From positions 1 through 36,797 of the forward strand of contig JABDAP010000019.1 of the NCBI GenBank assembly GCA_013289065.1: a stretch of DNA of 36,797 nt. Reading direction: 5' to 3'. Shown here one piece after another: positions 1 through 7,924 of the stretch (the first letter of the stretch is position 1; every line of letters begins with the position of its first letter). A program made the position numbers and the translations under genes. The notes under the pieces were generated by a model. It did no database searches, was not told the origin of the DNA, and was given only the letters and a program-made list of their open reading frames with translations. The stretch comes from Bacteroidota bacterium (lineage in GTDB: Bacteria; Bacteroidota; Bacteroidia; Chitinophagales; Chitinophagaceae).

Positions 1-1
1 T

Positions 2-985
2 ACCGCACCCGAAGGAACCGACCTTAAAAAAGCAGAAAAAATTTTACGTCAATATAAAATTGAAAAATTGCCCGTTGTAAATAAGCAGGGGAAACTGATC
101 GGCTTAATTACTTATCGTGATATTTTACAGATCAGAAATTATCCCAACGCTGTAAAAGATACCCATGGAAGATTACTCGTAGGCGCCGCATTAGGCATCA
201 CGCAGGATCTGCTTGAAAGAGCGGCCGCACTTCAGTTTGTGGGAGTTGATGTGGTTACACTCGACAGCGCCCACGGCCACAGCAAGGGTGTGATACAGGC
301 ATTGAAAGCGCTCAGAAAAAATTTCAAGAACTTACAGATCATCGCAGGAAATATCGGTACTGCTTCAGGCGCAAAAGCATTGGCAGAAGCCGGCGCCGAT
401 TGTGTAAAAGTGGGTATCGGCCCGGGTTCTATCTGCACCACACGTATTGTTGCCGGCGCAGGTGTTCCGCAATTAACCGCCATCATGGAAGCAAGCAATG
501 CATTAAAAACAAAAGGTATTCCTGTGATCGCAGATGGTGGCATCCGCTATACAGGTGATATGGTAAAAGCATTAGCAGCCGGCGCCAACGTTGTAATGAT
601 GGGCAGTGTGTTTGCAGGCGTGGAAGAAAGCCCCGGCGACACCATTATTTATGAAGGAAGAAAATTCAAAGAATACCGCGGTATGGGAAGCCTCGGCGCC
701 ATGAGCCAGGGCAGCGGCGACCGTTATTTCCAGGATGTGGAAGACGATGTAAAAAAATATGTACCCGAAGGAATTGAAGGCCGCGTTGCCTACAAAGGAA
801 ATCTGAATGAGATCGTATATCAATATGTTGGCGGGCTCCGCTCAGGCATGGGTTACTGCGGCGCAAAAGACATCAAAGCATTGCAGCAATCAACTTTCGT
901 AACCATCACCAATGCCGGAATGAAAGAGAGCCATGCGCATGATGTGTTCATTACAAAAGAGTCGCCGAATTATAGTAGAATGTAA
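2..985 (+). CDS. guaB: IMP dehydrogenase, 5'-truncated by window edge
   Basis: This enzyme oxidises IMP to XMP with NAD+, the first committed step of GMP synthesis in the cytoplasm. The reading frame is open from base 2, so the true start lies left of the window. The visible part begins in the second CBS domain (residues reading [20 protein letters not shown]) and continues into the catalytic TIM barrel. The catalytic cysteine loop GPGSICTT is present with its Cys codon at 434-436, as are the phosphate-binding segment DGGIRYTGD and the flap [10 protein letters not shown]. The C-terminus has the expected [11 protein letters not shown] stretch. Stop is TAA at 983-985. A 7-base tandem array starts directly after the stop. 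The identification is firm; only the N-terminal roughly one third is missing. Confidence 0.97.
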   Translation, partial: TAPEGTDLKKAEKILRQYKIEKLPVVNKQGKLIGLITYRDILQIRNYPNAVKDTHGRLLVGAALGITQDLLERAAALQFVGVDVVTLDSAHGHSKGVIQALKALRKNFKNLQIIAGNIGTASGAKALAEAGADCVKVGIGPGSICTTRIVAGAGVPQLTAIMEASNALKTKGIPVIADGGIRYTGDMVKALAAGANVVMMGSVFAGVEESPGDTIIYEGRKFKEYRGMGSLGAMSQGSGDRYFQDVEDDVKKYVPEGIEGRVAYKGNLNEIVYQYVGGLRSGMGYCGAKDIKALQQSTFVTITNAGMKESHAHDVFITKESPNYSRM

Positions 986-1013
986 TAAGTAGTAAGTTTT
1001 AAGTTGTAAGTTA
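986..1013. repeat. Heptamer tandem array downstream of guaB
   Basis: Four imperfect 7-base units, TAAGTAG, TAAGTTT, TAAGTTG and TAAGTTA, follow the guaB stop codon without a gap. No mirrored arm is visible nearby. The unit length matches the other arrays in this window. The rest of the gap to 1155 holds only a short GCAAC/GTTGC hairpin near 1050-1062 and a TATCTTT promoter-like word at 1134-1140. Confidence 0.7.
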
Positions 1014-1155
1014 TAGGTGATTATTATGTAGTCGCCTTTTGTATTTTATGGCAACTTGGTTGCGTCGCACACTTCACCGTTCAGAACATAACGCAGAGAG
1101 AGATTTCTTAACATCCAAACAATAAAACCTGCTTATCTTTCCGAAAAACATAGCT

Positions 1156-2304
1156 GTGAAAAGATCCGGCCTGCTTCTCATTTGTATCCTCACATTATTT
1201 GTACAGAAAACAACTGCACAAAATGCTCCATCGCATTTGCGCATCAGCCTGCTTACCTGCGGGCCGGGTGATGAATTGTATTCTACATTTGGCCATACTG
1301 CCATCCGCATTATGGACAGCACCAGGCAAACAGATATCGTTTACAACTACGGCAATTTCAATTTTGATGACCCTGATTTCTACATGAAGTTCGTAAGAGG
1401 CAAACTGGATTATTTTCTCAACGCCGAAGGCATGATCGATTTTATGCCGGAATACCAGCAAGACAAAAGAAGTGTAACCGAACAATTATTAATACTCCCC
1501 GACAGCATAAAACTGGTTATCGTAAAAGCATTGAACGAAAATCTTATCGGCGCTGCACGTTATTATAAATATGATTATTTATACGACAACTGCACAACAC
1601 GCGTTCGTGAAATATTATTGAAATATGCGGGCTTACAGGTTATCCGCCCATTGGTTCCAGCAAAAACAACTTTCAGAAACCTTATTCACGAATACCTTGA
1701 CAGGGGCGGCCAAACCTGGAGCAAACTCGGCATCGATCTGTTACTCGGCAGCACGATCGATAAAGTAGTGGATATACCGCAGTCCATGTTCCTGCCCGAT
1801 TATTTAATGAAAGGTGTTGACAGTTCTGTAAATACCCCTCACCCGATACTACAGCAGAAAACAGTATTGAATATTGGTGCGCAGGCAGCAGATACCAATC
1901 ATAACCTGCCCGTATATATTTTTAGTGTGTTTGCAGTAATAGTGATGGCCATTTCATTTGCAGCAAATAAGGCGGCACGCAGAATTGTGTGGGCCATTGA
2001 TATTATTTTATTTGTTGTAACCGGTTTGCTCGGTTGTTTATTTTTATTTCTGTGGTTCGGATCTGACAGTAAAGCTTATTCTGCCAACTATAATGTTTTG
2101 TGGGCGCTCCCCACAAATCTTATTGCTGCGTTTGTTGTACGCAGGAATACAAAGTGGGTAAAAACTTATTTCAGCATCTGTTCGTTTATATATGCATTCA
2201 CATTGATCTTTTGGCCATTGCTGCCGCAGCAATTCAATATCGCACTCATTCCCATTTTGATATTATTACTGTTCAGGTGTTGGCAGTTGCGAAAAAATAA
2301 CTGA
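1156..2304 (+). CDS. DUF4105 (Lnb N-terminal-like) membrane protein
   Basis: The protein has a signal-like N-terminus (residues 1-21, ending TTAQ), a soluble periplasmic domain (about 25-235) and about five membrane segments (about 252-374). The soluble domain matches what I know of DUF4105: a His in TFGHTAIRI (His47) and a Cys in DNCTTR (Cys146), the spacing expected of a papain/NlpC-like hydrolase fold. The substrate is unknown. The start is GTG at 1156, supported by the signal peptide beginning MKRSG and by the promoter-like word TATCTTTC 15 bases upstream. The TGA stop overlaps the next gene's ATG by one base (TGATG), so the two are probably translationally coupled. Family call is fairly sure; catalytic function is inferred. 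Confidence 0.85.
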   Translation: MKRSGLLLICILTLFVQKTTAQNAPSHLRISLLTCGPGDELYSTFGHTAIRIMDSTRQTDIVYNYGNFNFDDPDFYMKFVRGKLDYFLNAEGMIDFMPEYQQDKRSVTEQLLILPDSIKLVIVKALNENLIGAARYYKYDYLYDNCTTRVREILLKYAGLQVIRPLVPAKTTFRNLIHEYLDRGGQTWSKLGIDLLLGSTIDKVVDIPQSMFLPDYLMKGVDSSVNTPHPILQQKTVLNIGAQAADTNHNLPVYIFSVFAVIVMAISFAANKAARRIVWAIDIILFVVTGLLGCLFLFLWFGSDSKAYSANYNVLWALPTNLIAAFVVRRNTKWVKTYFSICSFIYAFTLIFWPLLPQQFNIALIPILILLLFRCWQLRKNN

Positions 2305-3164
2305 TGCAAAGATCATTTCAATATCGATCCGCAACAATTTCTTATACCATTGAAGGAAAAGGGAAACCCGTGGTATTGCTTCATGGGTTTGGAGAAGACA
2401 GCAATGTGTGGAATGAACAGGTTTTGTTTTTGAAAGGACATTGTTTGTTAATAGTGCCGGATCTTCCGGGTTCGGGTAAATCTTCTTTATTAAGTCTGGA
2501 GACTGGAGTTAGAAGACTGGAGTTAAATGATCAATCAACTCCAGACTCCAGACTCCAGTCTCCAGACTATATTTCTATCGATGATTATGCTTCCTGCATC
2601 CACTCCCTTCTTCAACATGAAAAGATTTCATCCTGCATCATGCTTGGCCACAGCATGGGCGGATATATCACATTGGCGTTTGCAGAACAATATCCATCCA
2701 TGTTAACCGCATTCGGGTTGGTGCATTCAACCGCTTTTGCAGATAGCGAAGAAAAAAAGAAGAACCGCGAAAAAGGGATTACGCTGATGGGAGAATATGG
2801 TTCATATCCTTTTTTAAAAAATACCACGCCTAATTTATTCGGAAAAAAATTTAAAGAAGCGCACTTCGAAAAAGTGGATGCGCTTATTGAAGCAGGTGCG
2901 GCTTTTTCAACAGAAGCATTGCAACAATATTACCGCGCCATGATGCTGCGCCCCGACCGTACCCATGTATTAAAAAGCAACCGCTTACCCGTTCTTTTCG
3001 TAACCGGTACCGAGGATGTTGCAGCCCCGGTGGAAGATGTTATCCGGCAGGTTTCCCTACCTAACATTTCATATCTTTATGTGTTACAGGAAACAGGGCA
3101 CATGGGCATGTGGGAAGCACCGGAAAAAATGAACCAATACTTACTCGCTTTTATCCATCCTTAA
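2304..3164 (+). CDS. Alpha/beta hydrolase with in-frame palindromic insert
   Basis: This is an alpha/beta-fold hydrolase of the MhpC/BioH type. The oxyanion segment LLHGFG is at about 25-30, the nucleophile elbow GHSMGG gives Ser117, and a C-terminal ETGHMG supplies the likely catalytic His266. Substrate cannot be read from the sequence. Residues 64-89, between PDLPGSGKSS and YISIDDYA, are an extra segment encoded by a 76-base palindrome (2493-2568). Family members usually have only a short loop there, so this is an in-frame insertion that preserves the frame and the catalytic residues. The gene is coupled to the DUF4105 gene by a one-base overlap and is followed 13 bases later by the first type B surface protein. 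Confidence 0.9.
   Translation: MQRSFQYRSATISYTIEGKGKPVVLLHGFGEDSNVWNEQVLFLKGHCLLIVPDLPGSGKSSLLSLETGVRRLELNDQSTPDSRLQSPDYISIDDYASCIHSLLQHEKISSCIMLGHSMGGYITLAFAEQYPSMLTAFGLVHSTAFADSEEKKKNREKGITLMGEYGSYPFLKNTTPNLFGKKFKEAHFEKVDALIEAGAAFSTEALQQYYRAMMLRPDRTHVLKSNRLPVLFVTGTEDVAAPVEDVIRQVSLPNISYLYVLQETGHMGMWEAPEKMNQYLLAFIHP
2493..2568. repeat. Intragenic palindrome made of heptamers
   Basis: Two 38-base arms (2493-2530 and 2531-2568) are inverted copies matching at 32 of 38 positions, with no loop; the centre is TGATCA. The right arm is a run of 7-base units GACTCCA with variants such as GTCTCCA. It lies in frame in the hydrolase gene and encodes residues 64-89. Similar heptamer words occur in uvrA at 18894-19015. 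Confidence 0.9.
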
Positions 3165-3177
3165 TATCAGCAGGGTT

Positions 3178-5778
3178 ATGAAGAAGCTTTTCTTCATAGT
3201 TATTTTATTCATCAGTTCATTGTCTGCAACAGCGAAGCATGTGGCAGGCGGCGAATTATTTTATCAATACATGGGCGCCGGACCGAACGGAACAAGCATG
3301 TATAAGATCACATTGCGTTTATTCAGGGATTGTTTATCAAACGGGCCATTGCTTGAAAGTGAAACCGTAGTTGTGGGAATTTTCGCCTCCGATACTTACT
3401 CCCTGGTTCAGGCTTTGCCGTTGGACCGGCTGGGCGCTGTTCAAACCATTTCACTTAATACTGCAGCGTTTCCCTGTTTAACCGGTATGACGACCCCTGT
3501 TTGTTACCAGGTAGCCATTTTTTCTGCAACTGTTGCTTTGCCTGATAATAATGCCGGTTATACTTTATCAAGAACGGGTTGTTGCCGGGTAGACAGGATT
3601 GACAATTTAGTTGTGCAAATGAGTGTAGGCAGCAATTATGTAACTAAGATCCCCGGAAGGTCTACACTACCCGAAGGCCATAACAGCAGCCCGCAGTTTT
3701 ATGTGAGGGATACGGTACTTGTTTGCACCAACAAAAAATTCAAACTCGATTTTGGCGCACAGGATCCCGATGGTGATTCACTTACTTATTCTCTTTGCGA
3801 TGCATATACGGCCCCCAATTCAGGTGTTAGCCAGGCGCCAACGCCAACACTTAATTTAATACCGCTGCAATATATTCCGCCATACAGCGGGAGTTTTCCT
3901 TTGGGGCCGAGCGTAACGATCAACCCATCAACCGGAATTATCAGTGGCATTGCGCCGGCATCCGGCCACCAATTCGTGGTAAATGTTTGTGTTACCGAAT
4001 GGAGAAATGGCGTTGCATTTACGGAACACAGAAAAGATTTTATTTTAAAAATACAGGATTGCGACCTGATAGAAGCCGCATTGCCCGACAAGATCATCCA
4101 GTGCAAAATACCTTTGGTTCATTTTGAAAACCTGTCAAGTTCTTCCGGCATCACTTCTTATTTGTGGGAGTTCGGCGATAATAATACTTCTACCAGCCCA
4201 ACCGTTGACCATACCTATGCCGATACAGGAACGTTTATGGCCAGGCTCACAGTTACCGGCCCGAAAGGATGCATAGGCTCAGACAGCACACTTGTTTTAG
4301 TGTATCCAGGTTTTACGCCTGGTTTTGCTGTTACGGGAAGTTGTGTATTGAATCCATTTCATTTTAAAGACACCACCGTTTCAAAATACGGAACCGTGAA
4401 CAGCTGGTTCTGGAACTTTGGCGATCAGAATACGAATGCAGATACATCAATCATACAAAATCCAACCTATAAATATCTTTCCGCTTCGCAAAAAACAGTG
4501 AGCCTTATAGTAACAAATACAAAAGGCTGTATTGACACCGCGCAACTGGATTATCCTGTTCGCGATAAACCGGTATTACAACTTCCGTTCAAGGATACGT
4601 TGATCTGTAATATTGATTCATTGCCGATCCATGTAGGCAATCCCGGTGTGTACTCATGGCTGCCGAATAAAAATATCCTGTTCCCGAATACATCCAGCCC
4701 GGTCGTGTTTCCGAAAGACACGACCCAATACATTGTTAGCCTGAACGACAGCGGATGCATCAACACCGATACCGTAACGGTAAATGTTTTACCCTTTATA
4801 AAAGTGAAACTGGAAAATGATTCGGTGATCTGCAAGTCGGATATCATACAACTACGGCCGGTCAGTTATGCATTGCAATATGCATGGACCAGTTCTTCGG
4901 GTGAAATAGTGGCTGGTGTAAAATATCCGTTGGTGCAGCCATTGGTCAACACGAAATATTATGTAAAAGCTAATTTGGGAAAATGCGAAGACCATGACAG
5001 TGTGATGATCAATGTGGTTCCATATCCTGTTGCCGTCGTTGGCCCTGATACAACGATCTGTCTGGGCAGCCGCATCCAGTTGCGAAGCACGGTTGTTGGT
5101 TCATCGGTAACATGGTCGCCGGCAAATTCATTGATCAATCCAACAAGCCTTACGCCTGTTGCAGGGCCATCAAAAAGCACTGCGTATATTTTGCGGGTTA
5201 CGGATACATTGGGTTGCCCCAAACCCGCAAGCGATACCATTCTTGTAGCAGTGGCGCCAAAAATTATTGCAGATGCGGGAAGAGATACGGTAGCGCTTCC
5301 TGATCAGCCGATACAATTGATCGCAACAGGCGGGCTCACTTATTCATGGAGCCCTGAAATAGGATTGAATGATCCATCCATCTATGATCCTATTGCCACA
5401 CTGGGTGCAGATATAGATTCGATCAAATACAGGGTTCGTGTAACGGATGCCTATGGTTGTTATGCAGACGATGATATAGTGATACGTGTATACAAAACCG
5501 GCCCCGATATCATTGTTCCATCTGCCTTTACGCCAAATGGCGATGGAAAGAATGATATCCTGAAACCCATAATGGTTGGTATTTCAACGCTTGCTTATTT
5601 CAAAGTATTTAACCGTTGGGGCCAGCTCATGTTCAGCACAACCCAGATCGGTAAAGGGTGGGATGGCATATTCAACGGTGTACCGCAGCCGTCGAATACC
5701 TATGTTTATGAAACACTGGGTGCAGATTATAAAGGCAAAACTATTTTCCGTAAGGGAACGGTGGTGCTGATCCGATAA
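3178..5778 (+). CDS. Secreted PKD-containing surface protein, T9SS type B sorting domain
   Basis: An 866-residue exported protein. The signal peptide is about residues 1-20 (MKKLFFIVILFISSLSATA). A Cys-containing N-terminal region is followed by a PKD-like domain (around YLWEFGDNNTSTSPTVDHTY), a second one with WFWNFGDQ, several Ig-like strands with WSP motifs, and a C-terminal domain of about 91 residues beginning PDIIVPSAFTPNGDGKND and ending GTVVLIR. That end is the gliding-motility-associated type B signal for type IX secretion, so the protein is probably released or attached at the outer surface. It is a full-length paralogue of the protein at 7925-10585. The start is preceded by AGCAGGG. 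Its binding partner or role (adhesion, gliding, filament formation) is unknown. Confidence 0.9.
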   Translation: MKKLFFIVILFISSLSATAKHVAGGELFYQYMGAGPNGTSMYKITLRLFRDCLSNGPLLESETVVVGIFASDTYSLVQALPLDRLGAVQTISLNTAAFPCLTGMTTPVCYQVAIFSATVALPDNNAGYTLSRTGCCRVDRIDNLVVQMSVGSNYVTKIPGRSTLPEGHNSSPQFYVRDTVLVCTNKKFKLDFGAQDPDGDSLTYSLCDAYTAPNSGVSQAPTPTLNLIPLQYIPPYSGSFPLGPSVTINPSTGIISGIAPASGHQFVVNVCVTEWRNGVAFTEHRKDFILKIQDCDLIEAALPDKIIQCKIPLVHFENLSSSSGITSYLWEFGDNNTSTSPTVDHTYADTGTFMARLTVTGPKGCIGSDSTLVLVYPGFTPGFAVTGSCVLNPFHFKDTTVSKYGTVNSWFWNFGDQNTNADTSIIQNPTYKYLSASQKTVSLIVTNTKGCIDTAQLDYPVRDKPVLQLPFKDTLICNIDSLPIHVGNPGVYSWLPNKNILFPNTSSPVVFPKDTTQYIVSLNDSGCINTDTVTVNVLPFIKVKLENDSVICKSDIIQLRPVSYALQYAWTSSSGEIVAGVKYPLVQPLVNTKYYVKANLGKCEDHDSVMINVVPYPVAVVGPDTTICLGSRIQLRSTVVGSSVTWSPANSLINPTSLTPVAGPSKSTAYILRVTDTLGCPKPASDTILVAVAPKIIADAGRDTVALPDQPIQLIATGGLTYSWSPEIGLNDPSIYDPIATLGADIDSIKYRVRVTDAYGCYADDDIVIRVYKTGPDIIVPSAFTPNGDGKNDILKPIMVGISTLAYFKVFNRWGQLMFSTTQIGKGWDGIFNGVPQPSNTYVYETLGADYKGKTIFRKGTVVLIR

Positions 5779-5792
5779 AAACTCTACACACG

Positions 5793-5804
5793 CAGTAGTA
5801 CTGC
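5793..5804. other. Small hairpin after the first type B gene
   Basis: GCAGTA and TACTGC flank a single G, and a CCTTTTTT run follows several bases later (to about 5819). This is too loose for a canonical intrinsic terminator but may mark the 3' end of the upstream transcript. Confidence 0.3.
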
Positions 5805-5858
5805 ATTTCAGCCTTTTTTATTTTCAGGATAAAGATTGGATTTAGAAAAAAAGCCTAT

Positions 5859-5866
5859 TACTTTTA
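5859..5866 (+). promoter_or_regulatory. Possible -7 element (TACTTTTA)
   Basis: TACTTTTA differs from the Bacteroidota -7 consensus TAnnTTTG only at the last base and lies 20 bases before the ATG at 5886. No clear -33 element was seen. Confidence 0.35.
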
Positions 5867-5885
5867 AGAGGTAAAATCCAATCCA

Positions 5886-7706
5886 ATGAAAAAAATCATG
5901 CATTTAACTGCCGTGGTATTTTTTTTATTAATCTGCCACACCCTCTCTGCCCAAGTAAAATCAAAGCTTCATGTTGTAAAAAAAAGTAGCCCGGTTTATG
6001 CTACATCACCGGCTTTACGAACGAATGGATTAGATGATCCCGGAGGATATACCTGTGCAACCGCAGACCCGGGAAGTGATGCAACTATTTCTTGCGGCAG
6101 TTCAACTACCATCGGCGGAAGTTATAACCCCAATTATTTTTATTCATGGTATCCTACTGCGGGTTTAAGTTCATCAACACAGCTTAATCCTACAGCCAGC
6201 CCTTTGGGAACAACTACTTACACTTTGACAATGACACCTAAACCCAACCTGCTTATTAATGGCAGTTTTGAAAGTGGCAATACAGGTTTTTCTACAGACT
6301 ATTCATATGGGATCAGTTTAGGCAATTATACAACTTATACTATCGCAAATAAGCCAACCGATGTTTATAATTGGTGGTGCAATACTGAACCGCCACGCGG
6401 AACAAACGCATTGATCGTTGATGGGGCTACTTCTGCCAATCAGAGGGTCTGGTATCAAACTATATCAATTACTCCCAGTACTTATTATTCTTTCTCAGGC
6501 CAGTTTATGAATATTTATAGTACGTATGGCGTTAATGATCCCAATATTGTAGTTAAAATAAATGGTACCAGTTTAGGCAACCAGGTGTTAACATTCAATA
6601 ATTGTGACTGGACAACACTCAGTGCAGGCTGGATCTCTGGATCATCTGATTATACCGCTACTATTGCCATATACAGCGAACCTAGTTCATATAGTGGTGA
6701 TGGAAATGATTTTGCCATTGATAACCTCGTCTTTAATGTAGGTGACTGCCCGATAACCACAGCGCCTGTAACAGTAACGGTAACAGGTGTTCCTACAATT
6801 AGCCCGTCAGGTCCAATAGAAGTTTGTTATTATTGGGAACCTAGCTTTACTACGACACTTACAACGAATCTGACTTCGAATATTAGATGGTCTATCCGTG
6901 GACATGATTTTCCTGATAGTACAAATAGTTCATTCACTCTTAGAGAAGAAACTCTTCGTCTTTATGATTCTACTCCTCGAAGCACCTTATATTATTCAAG
7001 TCCTTTTACAGTAAAAGATTTGTCAACCGGATGCATATCTGATCCTGTTATTATTAAGGCTATACAACTGCCAGAAGTTGCTTTACTTTCAGGTACAACA
7101 TATGGAACAGGTTTTGCCCTGTCTGGATATGTTTATCCTTATCCGTGGATTGGATCTCCAATAGGATATGGAACCAGCTCGTCAATAGCGTGGAAAATAA
7201 CATCTCCAACAAGCGCAATTCCGTTATCTGATACAAGCCTATATCCAGTAAGTTTTTATGTACCAGATGTACCTAATGAAGCATCCATTCCACCTGTTTA
7301 TTTAACTTATAAATTAACATTATCAGGATCGGATTTTAGCTGTGCAAATACTTCATTAGAAACCAGCTACGATTGGCTCGAATTTGTTACTGACTATTTG
7401 CATGTTTTCGCAAAAACTAAAGATTCATCAGTTGTAAGAAATTCGAGATTAACAGGGGAAAATTTTAATAATGAAAAAAACATACTAATCTATCCAAATC
7501 CTGCAAAGAACAATTTCACAATTGCTGCAATTGATGAATTTGACAAAGTGCAGATCTTTTCAAGTAAAGGTGCATTGATGAAAACAATCAATACAAAAGG
7601 AAGAACAGCAGATATTAATGCCGGTGGCTTACTTCCCGGCAGCTATTTTGTTAACATACTTTCTGCAAAAGGAACAACAGTTAAAAAGCTGATAGTTATA
7701 AAATAA
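5886..7706 (+). CDS. Secreted protein with T9SS type A sorting domain
   Basis: A 606-residue exported protein with a signal peptide (about residues 1-22, ending LSAQ). An Ig-like strand set with the pattern YSWYPTAGLSSSTQLNPTAS is interrupted or followed by a jelly-roll-like segment starting NLLINGSFESG and ending FAIDNLVF, which resembles carbohydrate-binding modules. The C-terminus, ILIYPNPAKNNFTI through GSYFVNILSAKGTTVKKLIVIK in parts, is a type A (Por-secretion) sorting domain. It therefore uses the same type IX secretion system as its two neighbours but a different signal class. It reads as more AT-rich than they do and is not their paralogue. An intrinsic terminator follows at 7724-7759. 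Ligand binding is an inference from fold resemblance. Confidence 0.82.
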   Translation: MKKIMHLTAVVFFLLICHTLSAQVKSKLHVVKKSSPVYATSPALRTNGLDDPGGYTCATADPGSDATISCGSSTTIGGSYNPNYFYSWYPTAGLSSSTQLNPTASPLGTTTYTLTMTPKPNLLINGSFESGNTGFSTDYSYGISLGNYTTYTIANKPTDVYNWWCNTEPPRGTNALIVDGATSANQRVWYQTISITPSTYYSFSGQFMNIYSTYGVNDPNIVVKINGTSLGNQVLTFNNCDWTTLSAGWISGSSDYTATIAIYSEPSSYSGDGNDFAIDNLVFNVGDCPITTAPVTVTVTGVPTISPSGPIEVCYYWEPSFTTTLTTNLTSNIRWSIRGHDFPDSTNSSFTLREETLRLYDSTPRSTLYYSSPFTVKDLSTGCISDPVIIKAIQLPEVALLSGTTYGTGFALSGYVYPYPWIGSPIGYGTSSSIAWKITSPTSAIPLSDTSLYPVSFYVPDVPNEASIPPVYLTYKLTLSGSDFSCANTSLETSYDWLEFVTDYLHVFAKTKDSSVVRNSRLTGENFNNEKNILIYPNPAKNNFTIAAIDEFDKVQIFSSKGALMKTINTKGRTADINAGGLLPGSYFVNILSAKGTTVKKLIVIK

Positions 7707-7723
7707 TTACCAGTTTCAAGACA

Positions 7724-7759
7724 AAAAGCTCGGAATATCAGATATTCTGGGCTTTTTTG
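7724..7759 (+). terminator. Intrinsic terminator
   Basis: The stem pairs AGCTCGGAATAT with ATATTCTGGGCT (including G-T pairs) around a short loop and runs into TTTTTT. It lies 18 bases after the stop of the type A protein gene. The remaining bases to 7924 hold a weak GCCTT/AAGGC hairpin near 7842-7858 and no gene. Confidence 0.8.
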
Positions 7760-7924
7760 TTTCAGTATTGTATCCGGCGTAAAAGCAGCAAATCAACCAT
7801 TCTTTTGATCTTATTAAGATGTTGTAATGGCGTTAAATAATGCCTTTTTATTTAAGGCTTAATTAACATACTGTATTTTCATACATCTGTAAGTACGCTG
7901 CTATCTAAGGGAAACCGAAAGAAC

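Noticed and set aside
2493..2568. Sequencing or assembly error in the hydrolase gene
   Set aside because: The frame stays open on both sides, and the same word type recurs independently inside uvrA and in the same reading frame. An artefact would not do this.
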